A stretch of DNA of 64,000 bases from Heyndrickxia ginsengihumi (GTDB taxonomy: Bacteria; Bacillota; Bacilli; Bacillales; Bacillaceae_C): contig NZ_JAAIWK010000003.1 of the NCBI RefSeq assembly GCF_011008565.1, positions 33,300 through 97,299 on the forward strand, in the 5' to 3' direction. The notes below the pieces were generated by a model, which saw nothing but the letters and a program-made list of their open reading frames with translations, did not search any database and was not told where the DNA came from. Each line of letters opens with the position of its first letter. Position 1 is the first letter of the stretch. Of the stretch, positions 1-7,888 are shown piece after piece. A program made the translations under genes and the position numbers.

Positions 1-2
1 TT

Positions 3-488
3 GCCTTATTCGGTGCATTTCTCCTTGTAACAGATGGGGATTTGCATAGCTTTGCTATTTCGCCATTAGCAGTCTTTTGGGGCTTGATTTCCGCTGTAAC
101 AGTGGCATTTTATTCATTATATCCGAATGGGTTGCTTCAAAAATACGGGGCGGCAACAATTTCAGGTTGGGGAATGCTCATTGGAGGGATCGGAATGGGG
201 TTCATCCATCCGCCATGGCATTTTACAGGTCACAATACTTTTAGCTCATGGATGCTTACTGGCTTTGTTGTTTTATTTGGGACGCTTATAGCATTTTATA
301 TATATATCGCAAGTTTAAAATATATCTCTGCTTCAGAGGCAAGTGTTTTAGCATGTGGAGAGCCGCTTTCAGCTACACTTATTGCCGTTTCCTGTTTGCA
401 TGTCCACATAGGTTTTTTCGCTTTATTAGGCGGGCTATGTATTCTCATTACAGTAACATTGATGGCTTGGAAAGGATCTACAGAATAA
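3..488 (+). CDS. EamA/DMT-family transporter, C-terminal part
   Basis: The reading frame is open from the left edge (position 3) and runs to a stop at 488, so the true start lies outside the window. The visible 161 codons hold about five hydrophobic segments separated by short polar turns, with the ...YISASEASVLACGEPLSA... pattern typical of the second EamA repeat of drug/metabolite (DMT) superfamily permeases. Members export amino acids, nucleosides or other small metabolites across the cytoplasmic membrane; the substrate cannot be assigned. A TTG at 42 could look like a start, but the upstream sequence continues the same hydrophobic protein. A hairpin terminator follows near 550-590. Confidence 0.75.
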   Translation, partial: ALFGAFLLVTDGDLHSFAISPLAVFWGLISAVTVAFYSLYPNGLLQKYGAATISGWGMLIGGIGMGFIHPPWHFTGHNTFSSWMLTGFVVLFGTLIAFYIYIASLKYISASEASVLACGEPLSATLIAVSCLHVHIGFFALLGGLCILITVTLMAWKGSTE

Positions 489-550
489 GGGAAAGTTTTC
501 GACAAAAAATTTCCCAAGAAATAAACAGTACACACCACTATATTTTACTA

Positions 551-590
551 AGTGAAAAGCACCCCAATTTGCGAGTGCTTTTTCATTTGA
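551..590 (+). terminator. Rho-independent terminator after the EamA gene
   Basis: The inverted repeat AGTGAAAAGCAC / GTGCTTTTTCATT lies 60 bases after the stop, with the T-run inside the right arm. It is imperfect by one base. Confidence 0.5.
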
Positions 591-743
591 AAATGGTTTT
601 GATATGAAACATGTTATAAAAGATATTAAGAAAACGGCAATAAATGTAGTTTTAATAATGTTGGACATGCATTTTAAGGGGATGTTTATGGTGGAAATAG
701 GTGCGGTATTGGATTAAACTAGAGCGGAGAACGGGGGGATATC

Positions 744-1457
744 TTGAAAAATTATCGAACTTTATTATTTGATGTAGATGATACTTTATTGGATTTTGGC
801 GCAGCAGAGAAATTAGCATTGCGATTGCTGTTTGAGGACCAGAAACTGACTTTAACACCTGAAATCGAAGCGCATTATAAAATAATTAATCAAGGTCTTT
901 GGAGGGACTTAGAAGAAGGTAAAATCGATCGTGATGCGTTGGGAAATATTCGTTTCTCACTTTTATTTAAAGAGTATGGTCAAGAAGTTGACGGAACTTT
1001 ATTGGAAAAGAAATATCGTAGCTTTTTAGCAGAGGGCCATGAACTTGTTAATGGTGCATTCTCGTTAATATCCGATTTACAGCATACACATGACTTATAT
1101 GTTGTGACAAATGGTATTTCCAGTATGCAGCATAAACGGTTGCGTGCTACTGGTCTACATCCGTTATTTAAGGGAATTTTTGTTTCAGAGGATACAGGCT
1201 TTCAAAAACCGCAAAAGGAGTTTTTTGATTATGTCTTTGCGAGGATTCCGAATGTCTCTGTCGAACAAGTGTTGATTATTGGCGATTCCTTGAGCTCGGA
1301 TATAAAGGGTGGACAGTTGGCAGGAATTGATACATGTTGGTTTAACCCTGAATTGAAGCCGAATGAAACTAGTATTCTTCCAACTTATCAAATCCAAAGG
1401 CTTGATGACCTATATCAAATATTGAATATAGAAAGAAAAGCAGCAGCTAGCCATTAA
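744..1457 (+). CDS. HAD-superfamily hydrolase, YjjG/YfnB type
   Basis: A 237-residue cytoplasmic HAD phosphatase. Motif I is DVDDTLLD at residues 10-17 (two catalytic Asp), a helical cap follows (about 20-100), motif II is VVTNG near 120, motif III is the Lys of GFQKPQ near 155, and motif IV is GDSLSSDIKGG near 180. The length and the four-helix cap fit the noncanonical pyrimidine nucleotidase subgroup (E. coli YjjG, B. subtilis YfnB), which clears 5-prime-monophosphates of damaged pyrimidines; that substrate is inference from the family. The start is TTG, supported by a GGGGGG-type ribosome binding site 6-8 bases upstream. It appears monocistronic. Confidence 0.8.
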   Translation: MKNYRTLLFDVDDTLLDFGAAEKLALRLLFEDQKLTLTPEIEAHYKIINQGLWRDLEEGKIDRDALGNIRFSLLFKEYGQEVDGTLLEKKYRSFLAEGHELVNGAFSLISDLQHTHDLYVVTNGISSMQHKRLRATGLHPLFKGIFVSEDTGFQKPQKEFFDYVFARIPNVSVEQVLIIGDSLSSDIKGGQLAGIDTCWFNPELKPNETSILPTYQIQRLDDLYQILNIERKAAASH

Positions 1458-1473
1458 TTTCTGGAATAATACA

Positions 1474-1513
1474 AAAGATGGATCATCCTTTAACAAAAAG
1501 GGATGGTCTTTAT
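1474..1513 (+). terminator. Imperfect hairpin terminator after the HAD gene
   Basis: Arms AAAGATGGATCATCCTTT and AAAAGGGATGGTCTTT pair imperfectly and are followed by a T-rich stretch. Confidence 0.45.
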
Positions 1514-1644
1514 TAATTTCCTTGATCATTCATTAAACCGAATATGAATTAATATATAATCATAGACAGTAAGATGGGGAATTGATATAATCAATTTCGA
1601 AACTGAACGTATCGTTTTATAAAATTGATTTTTGGGGGGATTAC

Positions 1645-2982
1645 ATGCGTAAATTGGACACTAGTCTAGGAGCAGTTCAATGGTTTGCTTTTTTGCTTGC
1701 AAATTCATTAGCTTTTCCAATTATTATCGGGCAAGCTTATCACTTGTCAGCGGTGGAGATTGCAGGGATGCTGCAGCGTACCTTTTTTGTAGTTGGCTTA
1801 GGTTCGTTACTGACAGGTTTGTTCGGTCATCGTCTGCCAATTTTAGATGGACCAGCAGGAGTATGGATTAGTATTTTTGTTGTGATGGGAGAGATGGCAT
1901 TACAAACTGGCCATCAGGCTGGTCCGACTTTACAATTGCTTGAAGGCGGAATGAGTGTTAGTGGTTTTATTCTTGTTTTGCTAAGTGCTGCCGGTTTAAT
2001 GAAATACATTTTAAAATTATTTACACCATTAGTGACAGGTATTAGTTTAATGCTTCTAGGGATTCAACTAAGCGGAACTTTGCTAAATGGAATGATTGGT
2101 GTCAATGCAGATACTTCACATATTCATAAATGGAATGTCCTCATTTCCTTTTCTGTTTTTATTTTAATATTTGCACTTTCAACATGGGGAAAAGGCTGGT
2201 TGAAAAGTTATGCTGTATTAATTGGAATGATGCTTGGCTGGCTAGCATTTGTACTAGTAAATGGCCCAGGTACTGCGATGCACTTTAACTCAGTATTTTC
2301 ATTTCCAAAACCATTTGCTTGGGGATTGCCCCATCTGAATTCAGGGATGATCGTATCTTCGATTGTGATAAGTTTCGTATTAATTTGTAATGTTGTTACC
2401 TCAGTATTTGCTATGATGCAAGTATTTGCCGAAAGAGAAAAGAATAAAAAGATCGAGGGCACACATACGCTGGAGAATAAAGGGAATCTTAATCGGAGCA
2501 CATTTATGAATGGTGTTTCTAACATACTTTCTGCTGTATTTTCGACTGCTGGAGTTGTTCCGGTGTCGATATCAGCCAGCTTCGTGAGAATGACGGGGCA
2601 ATATAAAATAAAGCCATTCATCATTGCCTGTGCTGCTATTATTATTGCATCATGCTTGCCAGTCATATATACATGGTTATCAACATTACCAGGGCAAATT
2701 GCCTATGCCGCCCTTCTGACTACGTTTACACAGTTAATCGGAATTGGAATTAGTGCGGTATTAAGAGAACCACTAGATTCTAGACGCTTAACTATTTTTG
2801 GCATTGCCCTTTCTCTCGGTACAAGTGTGATGTTTTTGCCGGAGGAATTGACCGCCCATCTTCCAACGATGGTGCAGTATATTATAAGTAATGGACTAAT
2901 GGTTGGGACTTTAATTACGCTTATTCTAGAACAAATTTGGAAACCGCAAAAATCGAAGGTTAAGAAAGGGATGTCTATATGA
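1645..2982 (+). CDS. NCS2-family purine/uracil permease (YwdJ-like)
   Basis: A 445-residue polytopic membrane protein with about 12-14 hydrophobic segments. Features of the nucleobase-cation symporter 2 fold are visible: LDGPAGVWIS near residues 70-80 in the first half, and the GVSNILSAVFSTAGVVPVS region near 290-310 in the second half, where the family places its substrate-binding loop. Overall it most resembles B. subtilis YwdJ among proteins I know. Members import xanthine, uracil or related bases with protons. The start ATG has GGGGGGA about 9 bases upstream. The last four bases (ATGA) overlap the start of a TetR regulator gene, so the two are probably co-translated and the regulator may respond to the transported base or a derivative. 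Confidence 0.8.
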   Translation: MRKLDTSLGAVQWFAFLLANSLAFPIIIGQAYHLSAVEIAGMLQRTFFVVGLGSLLTGLFGHRLPILDGPAGVWISIFVVMGEMALQTGHQAGPTLQLLEGGMSVSGFILVLLSAAGLMKYILKLFTPLVTGISLMLLGIQLSGTLLNGMIGVNADTSHIHKWNVLISFSVFILIFALSTWGKGWLKSYAVLIGMMLGWLAFVLVNGPGTAMHFNSVFSFPKPFAWGLPHLNSGMIVSSIVISFVLICNVVTSVFAMMQVFAEREKNKKIEGTHTLENKGNLNRSTFMNGVSNILSAVFSTAGVVPVSISASFVRMTGQYKIKPFIIACAAIIIASCLPVIYTWLSTLPGQIAYAALLTTFTQLIGIGISAVLREPLDSRRLTIFGIALSLGTSVMFLPEELTAHLPTMVQYIISNGLMVGTLITLILEQIWKPQKSKVKKGMSI

Positions 2983-3560
2983 GTAAATCCCCTGGAAGGC
3001 CCCGGAGTGAGAAATCCAAACAAGCAATTATTGAAGCGACAATCTCTCTATTAGAAAGTTCGGGATACCATTCGTTAACAATGGAGGCAATTGCCAATCA
3101 AGCAGGGGCTGGAAAAGCAACAATTTATCGCTGGTGGGTCAATAAGGCAGAACTTGTTATGGAAGCCTTTAAGGAATATATGGAGCCGCAAGTACAATTT
3201 GAGGATACAAATCATATTCGCGAAGATTTCCGTAGACAACTATATAATTTGAAAAATGTATTTGATACAGCGTTAGGACGGACAGTTATTGAGATTATCG
3301 TCGATAATGGTACAGATCCGAAAATTAGTGAATCATTTTCGGAATTTCACCTGCAACCTCGGCGTAAGGAGGCAAAAAGGATATTGGATAAAGGCATTAA
3401 GCGTGGAGAGATTAAGGAAAGTATTGATAAAGATATTGTTCTTGATATGCTTTACGCTCCTGTCTATTTTCGAATATTGATCAGTAAACAAGTAATCGAT
3501 GCTGTTTTTATTGATACGCTTCTTGATAGTGTGATGAATGCCATTAAAGTTCCATCGTAA
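2979..3560 (+). CDS. TetR/AcrR-family transcriptional regulator
   Basis: 193 residues. The N-terminal TetR DNA-binding domain covers about residues 10-58, with an arginine/proline-rich lead (GRPRSEKSK), the helix-turn-helix MEAIANQAGAGKATIYRWW and the following positively charged helix. The C-terminal two thirds is the helical ligand/dimer domain of the TetR_C_11-like type. The gene starts inside the stop codon of the permease (ATGA overlap), so the pair forms an operon. By family analogy it represses its own operon until a ligand binds; the ligand is unknown. A strong bidirectional terminator follows immediately. Confidence 0.85.
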   Translation: MSKSPGRPRSEKSKQAIIEATISLLESSGYHSLTMEAIANQAGAGKATIYRWWVNKAELVMEAFKEYMEPQVQFEDTNHIREDFRRQLYNLKNVFDTALGRTVIEIIVDNGTDPKISESFSEFHLQPRRKEAKRILDKGIKRGEIKESIDKDIVLDMLYAPVYFRILISKQVIDAVFIDTLLDSVMNAIKVPS

Positions 3561-3597
3561 AAAAATGTCAATGGGGGGATCCTCATTGACATTTTTG
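3561..3597. terminator. Bidirectional terminator between convergent genes
   Basis: AAAAATGTCAATG (3561-3573) pairs perfectly with CATTGACATTTTT (3584-3596) across a 10-base loop. A-run and T-run on the two sides let it serve both the tetR-like gene and the converging MocR-type gene, whose stop codon sits in the right arm. Confidence 0.85.
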
Positions 3598-4986
3598 ATT
3601 AAACCATATGTTGGCAAGGAGTTGAATGCCTTCTCGAATAGTTTCCTCTGATAAATTAGCAAATCCAATTTGTATTTGCGGATGAGCTGGCGCTGTTTTT
3701 ACATAGTATGGGGAGCAAGGATACACCTTTACACCTGATTGATATGCTTCATGTATTAATGCTTGTTCAGATTTTGCGGTGTAAACTTCTAAAAGTAAAT
3801 ATATACCGGAACCTTCACCGATTACCTTTACATGCCCGCCAAATTCAGTATGTATGATATTTAATAAACCGCTCATTTTCTTTTTATAATGAGAACGCAT
3901 TTTTCGGAGATGCGCGTTCCAAAACCCTTTCTCCATAAAGTGATACATTGTACGCTGATGTATTGCTGAAGCAGACTGTTCGAGAACATAAGCAATCTTT
4001 CGGTATTGTGTTAATAAGGCTGGCGGCAATACCATATAGCTTAATCGAATTGAAGGTAAAAAAGCTTTTGAAAAAGTACTAATATAAATAACTCGATTGC
4101 TCTTTGTCAAAGAATGAAGAGCTGGAATTGGCTGGCCATTATATTGGAATTCACTGTCATAATCATCTTCTATAATATAACCATTCTCTTCTTCTGCCCA
4201 TTGAACAAGTTCAAAACGTTTTGTGATTGGCATCGTGACGCCTAATGGAAACTGGTGAGAAGGTGTGATATAAACGAGTGATGACTGGCAGTTTTTTAAT
4301 GCGCAAATATCTATACCTGACTGAGAAACTGGTATGGATTCCGTCTGAAAAGATTGTAATTGAAAAACTGATCTAGCTCCATTATAACCAGGGTCTTCGA
4401 AAGCAATTGCAGTGTGGGGCTTTTTTAATAAAATGGAAAGAATGAATAATAATTGCTGTGTGCTGCTACCAATTACAATCTGTTCTGGTGAGGCTTGTAC
4501 ACCTCGTGCCTGCAATAGATAAGCAGCTAGAGCATTACGAAGCAATATGTCACCTTGACTATCCCCATAGACGTAAATGAATGGATCATTTAATACTTCA
4601 TTCGTTAGTTTACGCCAGCGATTAATGGGAAATGCCGAATTATCGACCGCGCCTCCGCGAAAATCAATAAGTGTTTGTTTCTCCTCTTTTTTTGGACGGA
4701 TGTTAAATGAACTTGGGCGTTTTAGCATTTTCAAATCTAGTTGACTATGAACGAAATATCCTCGCTTTGCCCTACTGTAAAGATAGCCCTCCATTTGCAG
4801 CTGTTCATAAGCAAGTAAAGTTGTGTTGCGGCTAACATTTAAAAGCACGGCCAATTCTCGAATAGAGGGGAGCTTTTCCCCGGCTGGTAACGACCCGTCC
4901 TCAATTTTATTGCGGATATATACGTAAATTTGTTGATACATTGGTATTGAATCATGCCGGTTTATATGGAATATTAGTTCCTTCAT
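3583..4986 (-). CDS. MocR/PdxR-type GntR-aminotransferase regulator
   Basis: 467 residues. A GntR winged helix occupies about residues 10-80 (PMYQQIYVYIRNKIEDG, then the recognition helix VSRNTTLLAYEQL). A fold-type I aminotransferase domain follows from about 115; the PLP lysine is in YISTFSKAFLPSIR near residue 305 and ...EDDYDSEF... near 258. MocR proteins such as PdxR and GabR sense PLP or a PLP-amino acid adduct and control vitamin B6 or amino-acid genes. No pdxST or gabTD genes are in the window, so the target is more likely the divergent acetyltransferase gene or the gene itself. The ATG has GGGGGA 5-6 bases upstream. Inverted repeats flank its promoter. Confidence 0.85.
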   Translation of the reverse strand: MKELIFHINRHDSIPMYQQIYVYIRNKIEDGSLPAGEKLPSIRELAVLLNVSRNTTLLAYEQLQMEGYLYSRAKRGYFVHSQLDLKMLKRPSSFNIRPKKEEKQTLIDFRGGAVDNSAFPINRWRKLTNEVLNDPFIYVYGDSQGDILLRNALAAYLLQARGVQASPEQIVIGSSTQQLLFILSILLKKPHTAIAFEDPGYNGARSVFQLQSFQTESIPVSQSGIDICALKNCQSSLVYITPSHQFPLGVTMPITKRFELVQWAEEENGYIIEDDYDSEFQYNGQPIPALHSLTKSNRVIYISTFSKAFLPSIRLSYMVLPPALLTQYRKIAYVLEQSASAIHQRTMYHFMEKGFWNAHLRKMRSHYKKKMSGLLNIIHTEFGGHVKVIGEGSGIYLLLEVYTAKSEQALIHEAYQSGVKVYPCSPYYVKTAPAHPQIQIGFANLSEETIREGIQLLANIWFNQKCQ

Positions 4987-4997
4987 TTTTCCCCCTT

Positions 4998-5046
4998 ATC
5001 TGACATTTATGAATATTATAAACTGTATCTTTTAAAAATGACAGAT
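4998..5046 (-). promoter_or_regulatory. Promoter with flanking inverted repeat, upstream of the MocR-type gene
   Basis: On the minus strand a perfect -10 TATAAT (complement of 5015-5020) lies 18 bases from CTGTCA (complement of 5039-5044), a 4/6 match to the -35 consensus. The sequence ATCTGACATTT at 4998-5008 is repeated in inverted orientation at 5036-5046 with one mismatch, so the two copies bracket the -10 and cover the -35. This arrangement fits autoregulation by the MocR-type protein, which is inference. Confidence 0.5.
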
Positions 5047-5103
5047 TCCTATACAATTAAAACTTAATAGAAGGCAAATATTCATCGATAGGAGTGTTTG
5101 ATA

Positions 5104-5559
5104 ATGTTGAAAGACATTCACATTAGACAGGCTAACTTAAAAGATATTGAAGAAATCGCAGTATTATTTAATCATTATCGTATGTTTTATGATCAACCAT
5201 CAAATGTGCAAGCAGCCAAAAAGTTTATGAAAGAGCGTTTAGAATATGAGGACTCTATTATTTATATTGCAGTCTATAAGGGAAGGGCAGTAGGTTTGAT
5301 GCAGCTCTATCCGACATTTTCTTCAATTTCGGTGAAAAGAGCGTATATTCTTAATGATTTATACGTCGTGGAAGAAGCGAGAGGAAAAGGAATCGGCCAG
5401 CAATTGATGGAGAAGGCGATTCAATTTTCGAAAGATAAGGATGCGAGCTATATTACATTAACAACAGCGGTAATAAATACAACGGCAAAACGTTTATATG
5501 AAAGGAATGGATTTAAAAAAGAAACCGAATTCGATACTTATAATTATTCTTTTATATAA
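5104..5559 (+). CDS. GNAT-family N-acetyltransferase
   Basis: 151 residues. The GNAT core is clear: beta-strand AYILNDLYVVEEARGKGIGQQL near residues 78-100 contains the acetyl-CoA pyrophosphate loop (R-G-K-G-I-G), and the C-terminal ...NTTAKRLYERNGFKKETEF motif is characteristic of the fold. It transfers an acetyl group from acetyl-CoA to an amine that cannot be identified here. A TTG at 5098 is in frame, but the AGGAG at 5090-5094 is only 3 bases from it and 9 bases from the ATG at 5104, so the ATG is preferred. It is divergent from the MocR-type regulator, a common pairing that suggests regulation by it. Confidence 0.8.
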   Translation: MLKDIHIRQANLKDIEEIAVLFNHYRMFYDQPSNVQAAKKFMKERLEYEDSIIYIAVYKGRAVGLMQLYPTFSSISVKRAYILNDLYVVEEARGKGIGQQLMEKAIQFSKDKDASYITLTTAVINTTAKRLYERNGFKKETEFDTYNYSFI

Positions 5560-5665
5560 ACTAGGATTCACTTTCCGAAAAGGAACTCTTTCGAACATTT
5601 GTATTTCTTTTGGTGTTTGTTACAATAAAAAAATAGAAAATATCGTCGTGAAGTGGTGAACTTAA

Positions 5666-6373
5666 GTGGAAAAAACAATCCTAGTTGTCGATGATGATGC
5701 AGATATTGTAAAGCTGATCACAAAAGGCTTACAGTTTGAACAATTTGAAGTTATTCAAGCAAACTCAGGAGCAGAAGCATTATCATTATTGAAAGAACAC
5801 CATATAGATTTTGTTGTTCTTGATATCATGATGCCGGGAATGGATGGTTTAGAAGTGTGCCGAAATATTAGGTCGAATTACAATATGCCCATTTTGTTAC
5901 TGAGTGCAAGAGACAGAGATATTGATAAGGTTATTGGCTTGGAAATTGGAGCAGATGATTATATGACTAAGCCATTTAGCATTCAAGAATTAACTTCACG
6001 AATTAAAGCCCATTTAAGAAAAATTGACCGTTTGTACAAGGAGTGGAGTAATCAAGTAAAGACGCCAGATTTAATAGTAAATGATTCTTTATCTCCGCTT
6101 GTTTTAAACGAGAAAAATTATGAAGCCTATTTAAATAGGCAAAAACTTGATTTATCCACTAAGGAATTTCAAATTTTATCCTTTCTGATGCACCATCAAA
6201 ACCAGGTTCTAACCCGAGAACAAATTTATGAAAATGTTTGGGGGGATGAATTTGGGGATTTGAATACTGTCACTGTACATATTAAAAATATTCGTAAAAA
6301 GCTTGGCAGCGAATATGATTTTATTAAGACGGTCTGGGGTGTAGGATATAAGTTTATAGAAGGGAATGAGTAA
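5666..6373 (+). CDS. OmpR-family response regulator
   Basis: 235 residues, GTG start. The receiver domain (1-120) has the acidic pocket D9-D10-D11, the phosphoacceptor D53 in VLDIMMPGMDG, and K102 in MTKPF. The C-terminal winged-helix domain (about 140-232) ends with the typical VHIKNIRKKLG ... TVWGVGYKF signature. It binds DNA as a dimer after phosphorylation by the histidine kinase encoded immediately downstream, whose start lies next to its stop codon. The RND-type pump gene after the kinase is the most likely target, but a terminator separates them, so control would be through the pump's own promoter. Confidence 0.9.
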   Translation: MEKTILVVDDDADIVKLITKGLQFEQFEVIQANSGAEALSLLKEHHIDFVVLDIMMPGMDGLEVCRNIRSNYNMPILLLSARDRDIDKVIGLEIGADDYMTKPFSIQELTSRIKAHLRKIDRLYKEWSNQVKTPDLIVNDSLSPLVLNEKNYEAYLNRQKLDLSTKEFQILSFLMHHQNQVLTREQIYENVWGDEFGDLNTVTVHIKNIRKKLGSEYDFIKTVWGVGYKFIEGNE

Positions 6374-6374
6374 A

Positions 6375-7697
6375 ATGAAGTTAAACATCAAACTTCCTTT
6401 ACTATTCCTGTTGATGTTTGTATTAATTATTGTAATAGGCATTCCGTTTATCAGATTTTTTGTAATTGGGAACTTGCCTGTCAGTCAAAATAAGATGAAG
6501 GCGAAAGCCGCTTTTGAAAGTGTAAAAATAGCAAATCATATTGCAAGCCTCTATCCAAACATGGAAAAAATTGATTCATATATAAAAAATACCGCTAAGG
6601 ATGAGCATATTTCAATTCAGTTGTACAATCACGATTTATCAAAGAAAATGATTTCTTATCAGAACAATAATAAAGCGCCGATGAGAATAAATGATATCGT
6701 TCCTGTTCAAGCGAAAGACAACCATGTCGTCTTCTACTTAGAAATTAGAAGGTCAATGATAAGTTCCGAATCATTAGGTTTATATATACTTTTCCCTTTA
6801 CTTGTCCTTATTGGTTTGGCATTTATGATTTTGACCCTGTATTTTCATTTTAATATTACGAAACCAATCCAAGTTCTCAATAAAAGGTTAAAAAATGTAA
6901 ATATTAGAGGATTGACTTCTTTTTTATCAATCACAAGAAAAGATGAGATTGGGGAGCTTTATAATCATTTTAACGAGATGGAAGAAAGGCTTCATCTCGC
7001 ACAAAAAGAACAAATAGACATGATCGCAGCTATTGCTCATGATTTAAAAACACCGTTAACGTCTATTAATGGTTTTGTAGAGCTTTTAGTCATGCAGAAG
7101 GATCTTTCTGAAAACGAAAGACAAGAATATTATGAACTAATTCTAAAAAAATCAAAGCATATTGGCGAGCTAATTAATGACTTTTCGGCTTTTACGAAAA
7201 ATGAACTTGAGCTAGAAACAATGGATATGAAGGCTGTGGAAGCGGCAAGATTGTTTGAAAACATTGCGACTGAATATGAAGCGGAATTATCGGGGCTTGG
7301 TTATGAGCTGTTTTGGAAACATTCTTTTAAACCTAGTCAATTCATGATGATGAATGAACATATGATTGGACGAGTATTTGGAAATCTTTTTAGTAATGCC
7401 GTTAGATATGGCAATCAAGGGAATTTAACAATTTATTTAAGCGGGTTCGTACAGGGAAGTTCAGTATACTTTCAAGTGGAGGATAACGGACAAGGAGTAC
7501 CAGAAAAAGATATGTCATCACTCTTTCTCAAGTTTTTTACAGTTGATAAATCGAGGCAAACTCAAAACGGTGGTACAGGGCTGGGCCTTGCAAGCTGTAA
7601 ATCGATAATCGAGCGTCATGGCGGGGAAATCAGTGCGTTTCATTCACCATATGGGGGACTGGGCATCCGTTTTAGTGTCCCGCTACAACATGATTAA
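6375..7697 (+). CDS. Sensor histidine kinase with HAMP domain
   Basis: 440 residues from the ATG at 6375; an in-frame ATG at 6366 overlaps the response regulator gene but sits directly against the AGAAGGG site, so 6375 has the better spacing. Two membrane segments (about 7-30 and 135-158) bracket a roughly 100-residue extracytoplasmic sensor region with no recognised fold. A HAMP linker follows, then the H-box IAHDLKTPLT with the phosphorylated His near 222, and the ATPase domain with NLFSNAVRYG (N box), DNGQGVP (G1) and GGTGLGL (G2). It phosphorylates the upstream regulator. The stimulus is unknown; adjacency to an RND exporter suggests envelope stress or an amphiphile. Confidence 0.9.
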   Translation: MKLNIKLPLLFLLMFVLIIVIGIPFIRFFVIGNLPVSQNKMKAKAAFESVKIANHIASLYPNMEKIDSYIKNTAKDEHISIQLYNHDLSKKMISYQNNNKAPMRINDIVPVQAKDNHVVFYLEIRRSMISSESLGLYILFPLLVLIGLAFMILTLYFHFNITKPIQVLNKRLKNVNIRGLTSFLSITRKDEIGELYNHFNEMEERLHLAQKEQIDMIAAIAHDLKTPLTSINGFVELLVMQKDLSENERQEYYELILKKSKHIGELINDFSAFTKNELELETMDMKAVEAARLFENIATEYEAELSGLGYELFWKHSFKPSQFMMMNEHMIGRVFGNLFSNAVRYGNQGNLTIYLSGFVQGSSVYFQVEDNGQGVPEKDMSSLFLKFFTVDKSRQTQNGGTGLGLASCKSIIERHGGEISAFHSPYGGLGIRFSVPLQHD

Positions 7698-7700
7698 CAA

Positions 7701-7748
7701 GGAATTTAGCATCATTTTTTCAACGATGCTAAATTCCATTTCTTTTTG
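7701..7748 (+). terminator. Terminator after the two-component system
   Basis: A perfect 13-base stem, GGAATTTAGCATC (7701-7713) with GATGCTAAATTCC (7725-7737), is followed by TTTCTTTTT. It separates the kinase from the downstream pump gene. Confidence 0.85.
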
Positions 7749-7888
7749 TAAAGGCAACATTCCTATTTTATATTGACTTCTTTATAATTTTTTATTTTTA
7801 GTTTATATACGTTTATTTTCATTTTATATGCATTTCATATGCCGCAACTATCATGTAAGAAAATGGAGTAATAAAGGAGTGCAATGAG

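Noticed and set aside
2208-2666. 152-codon ORF opposite the NCS2 permease
   Set aside because: Shadow of a hydrophobic coding region; no ribosome binding site or family resemblance.
7773-7860. Promoter and imperfect palindrome (CATTTTATATGCATTTCATATG region) before the RND pump gene
   Set aside because: TTGACT at 7773 has no acceptable -10 at the right distance, and the palindrome has several mismatches, so I do not list it as a site.
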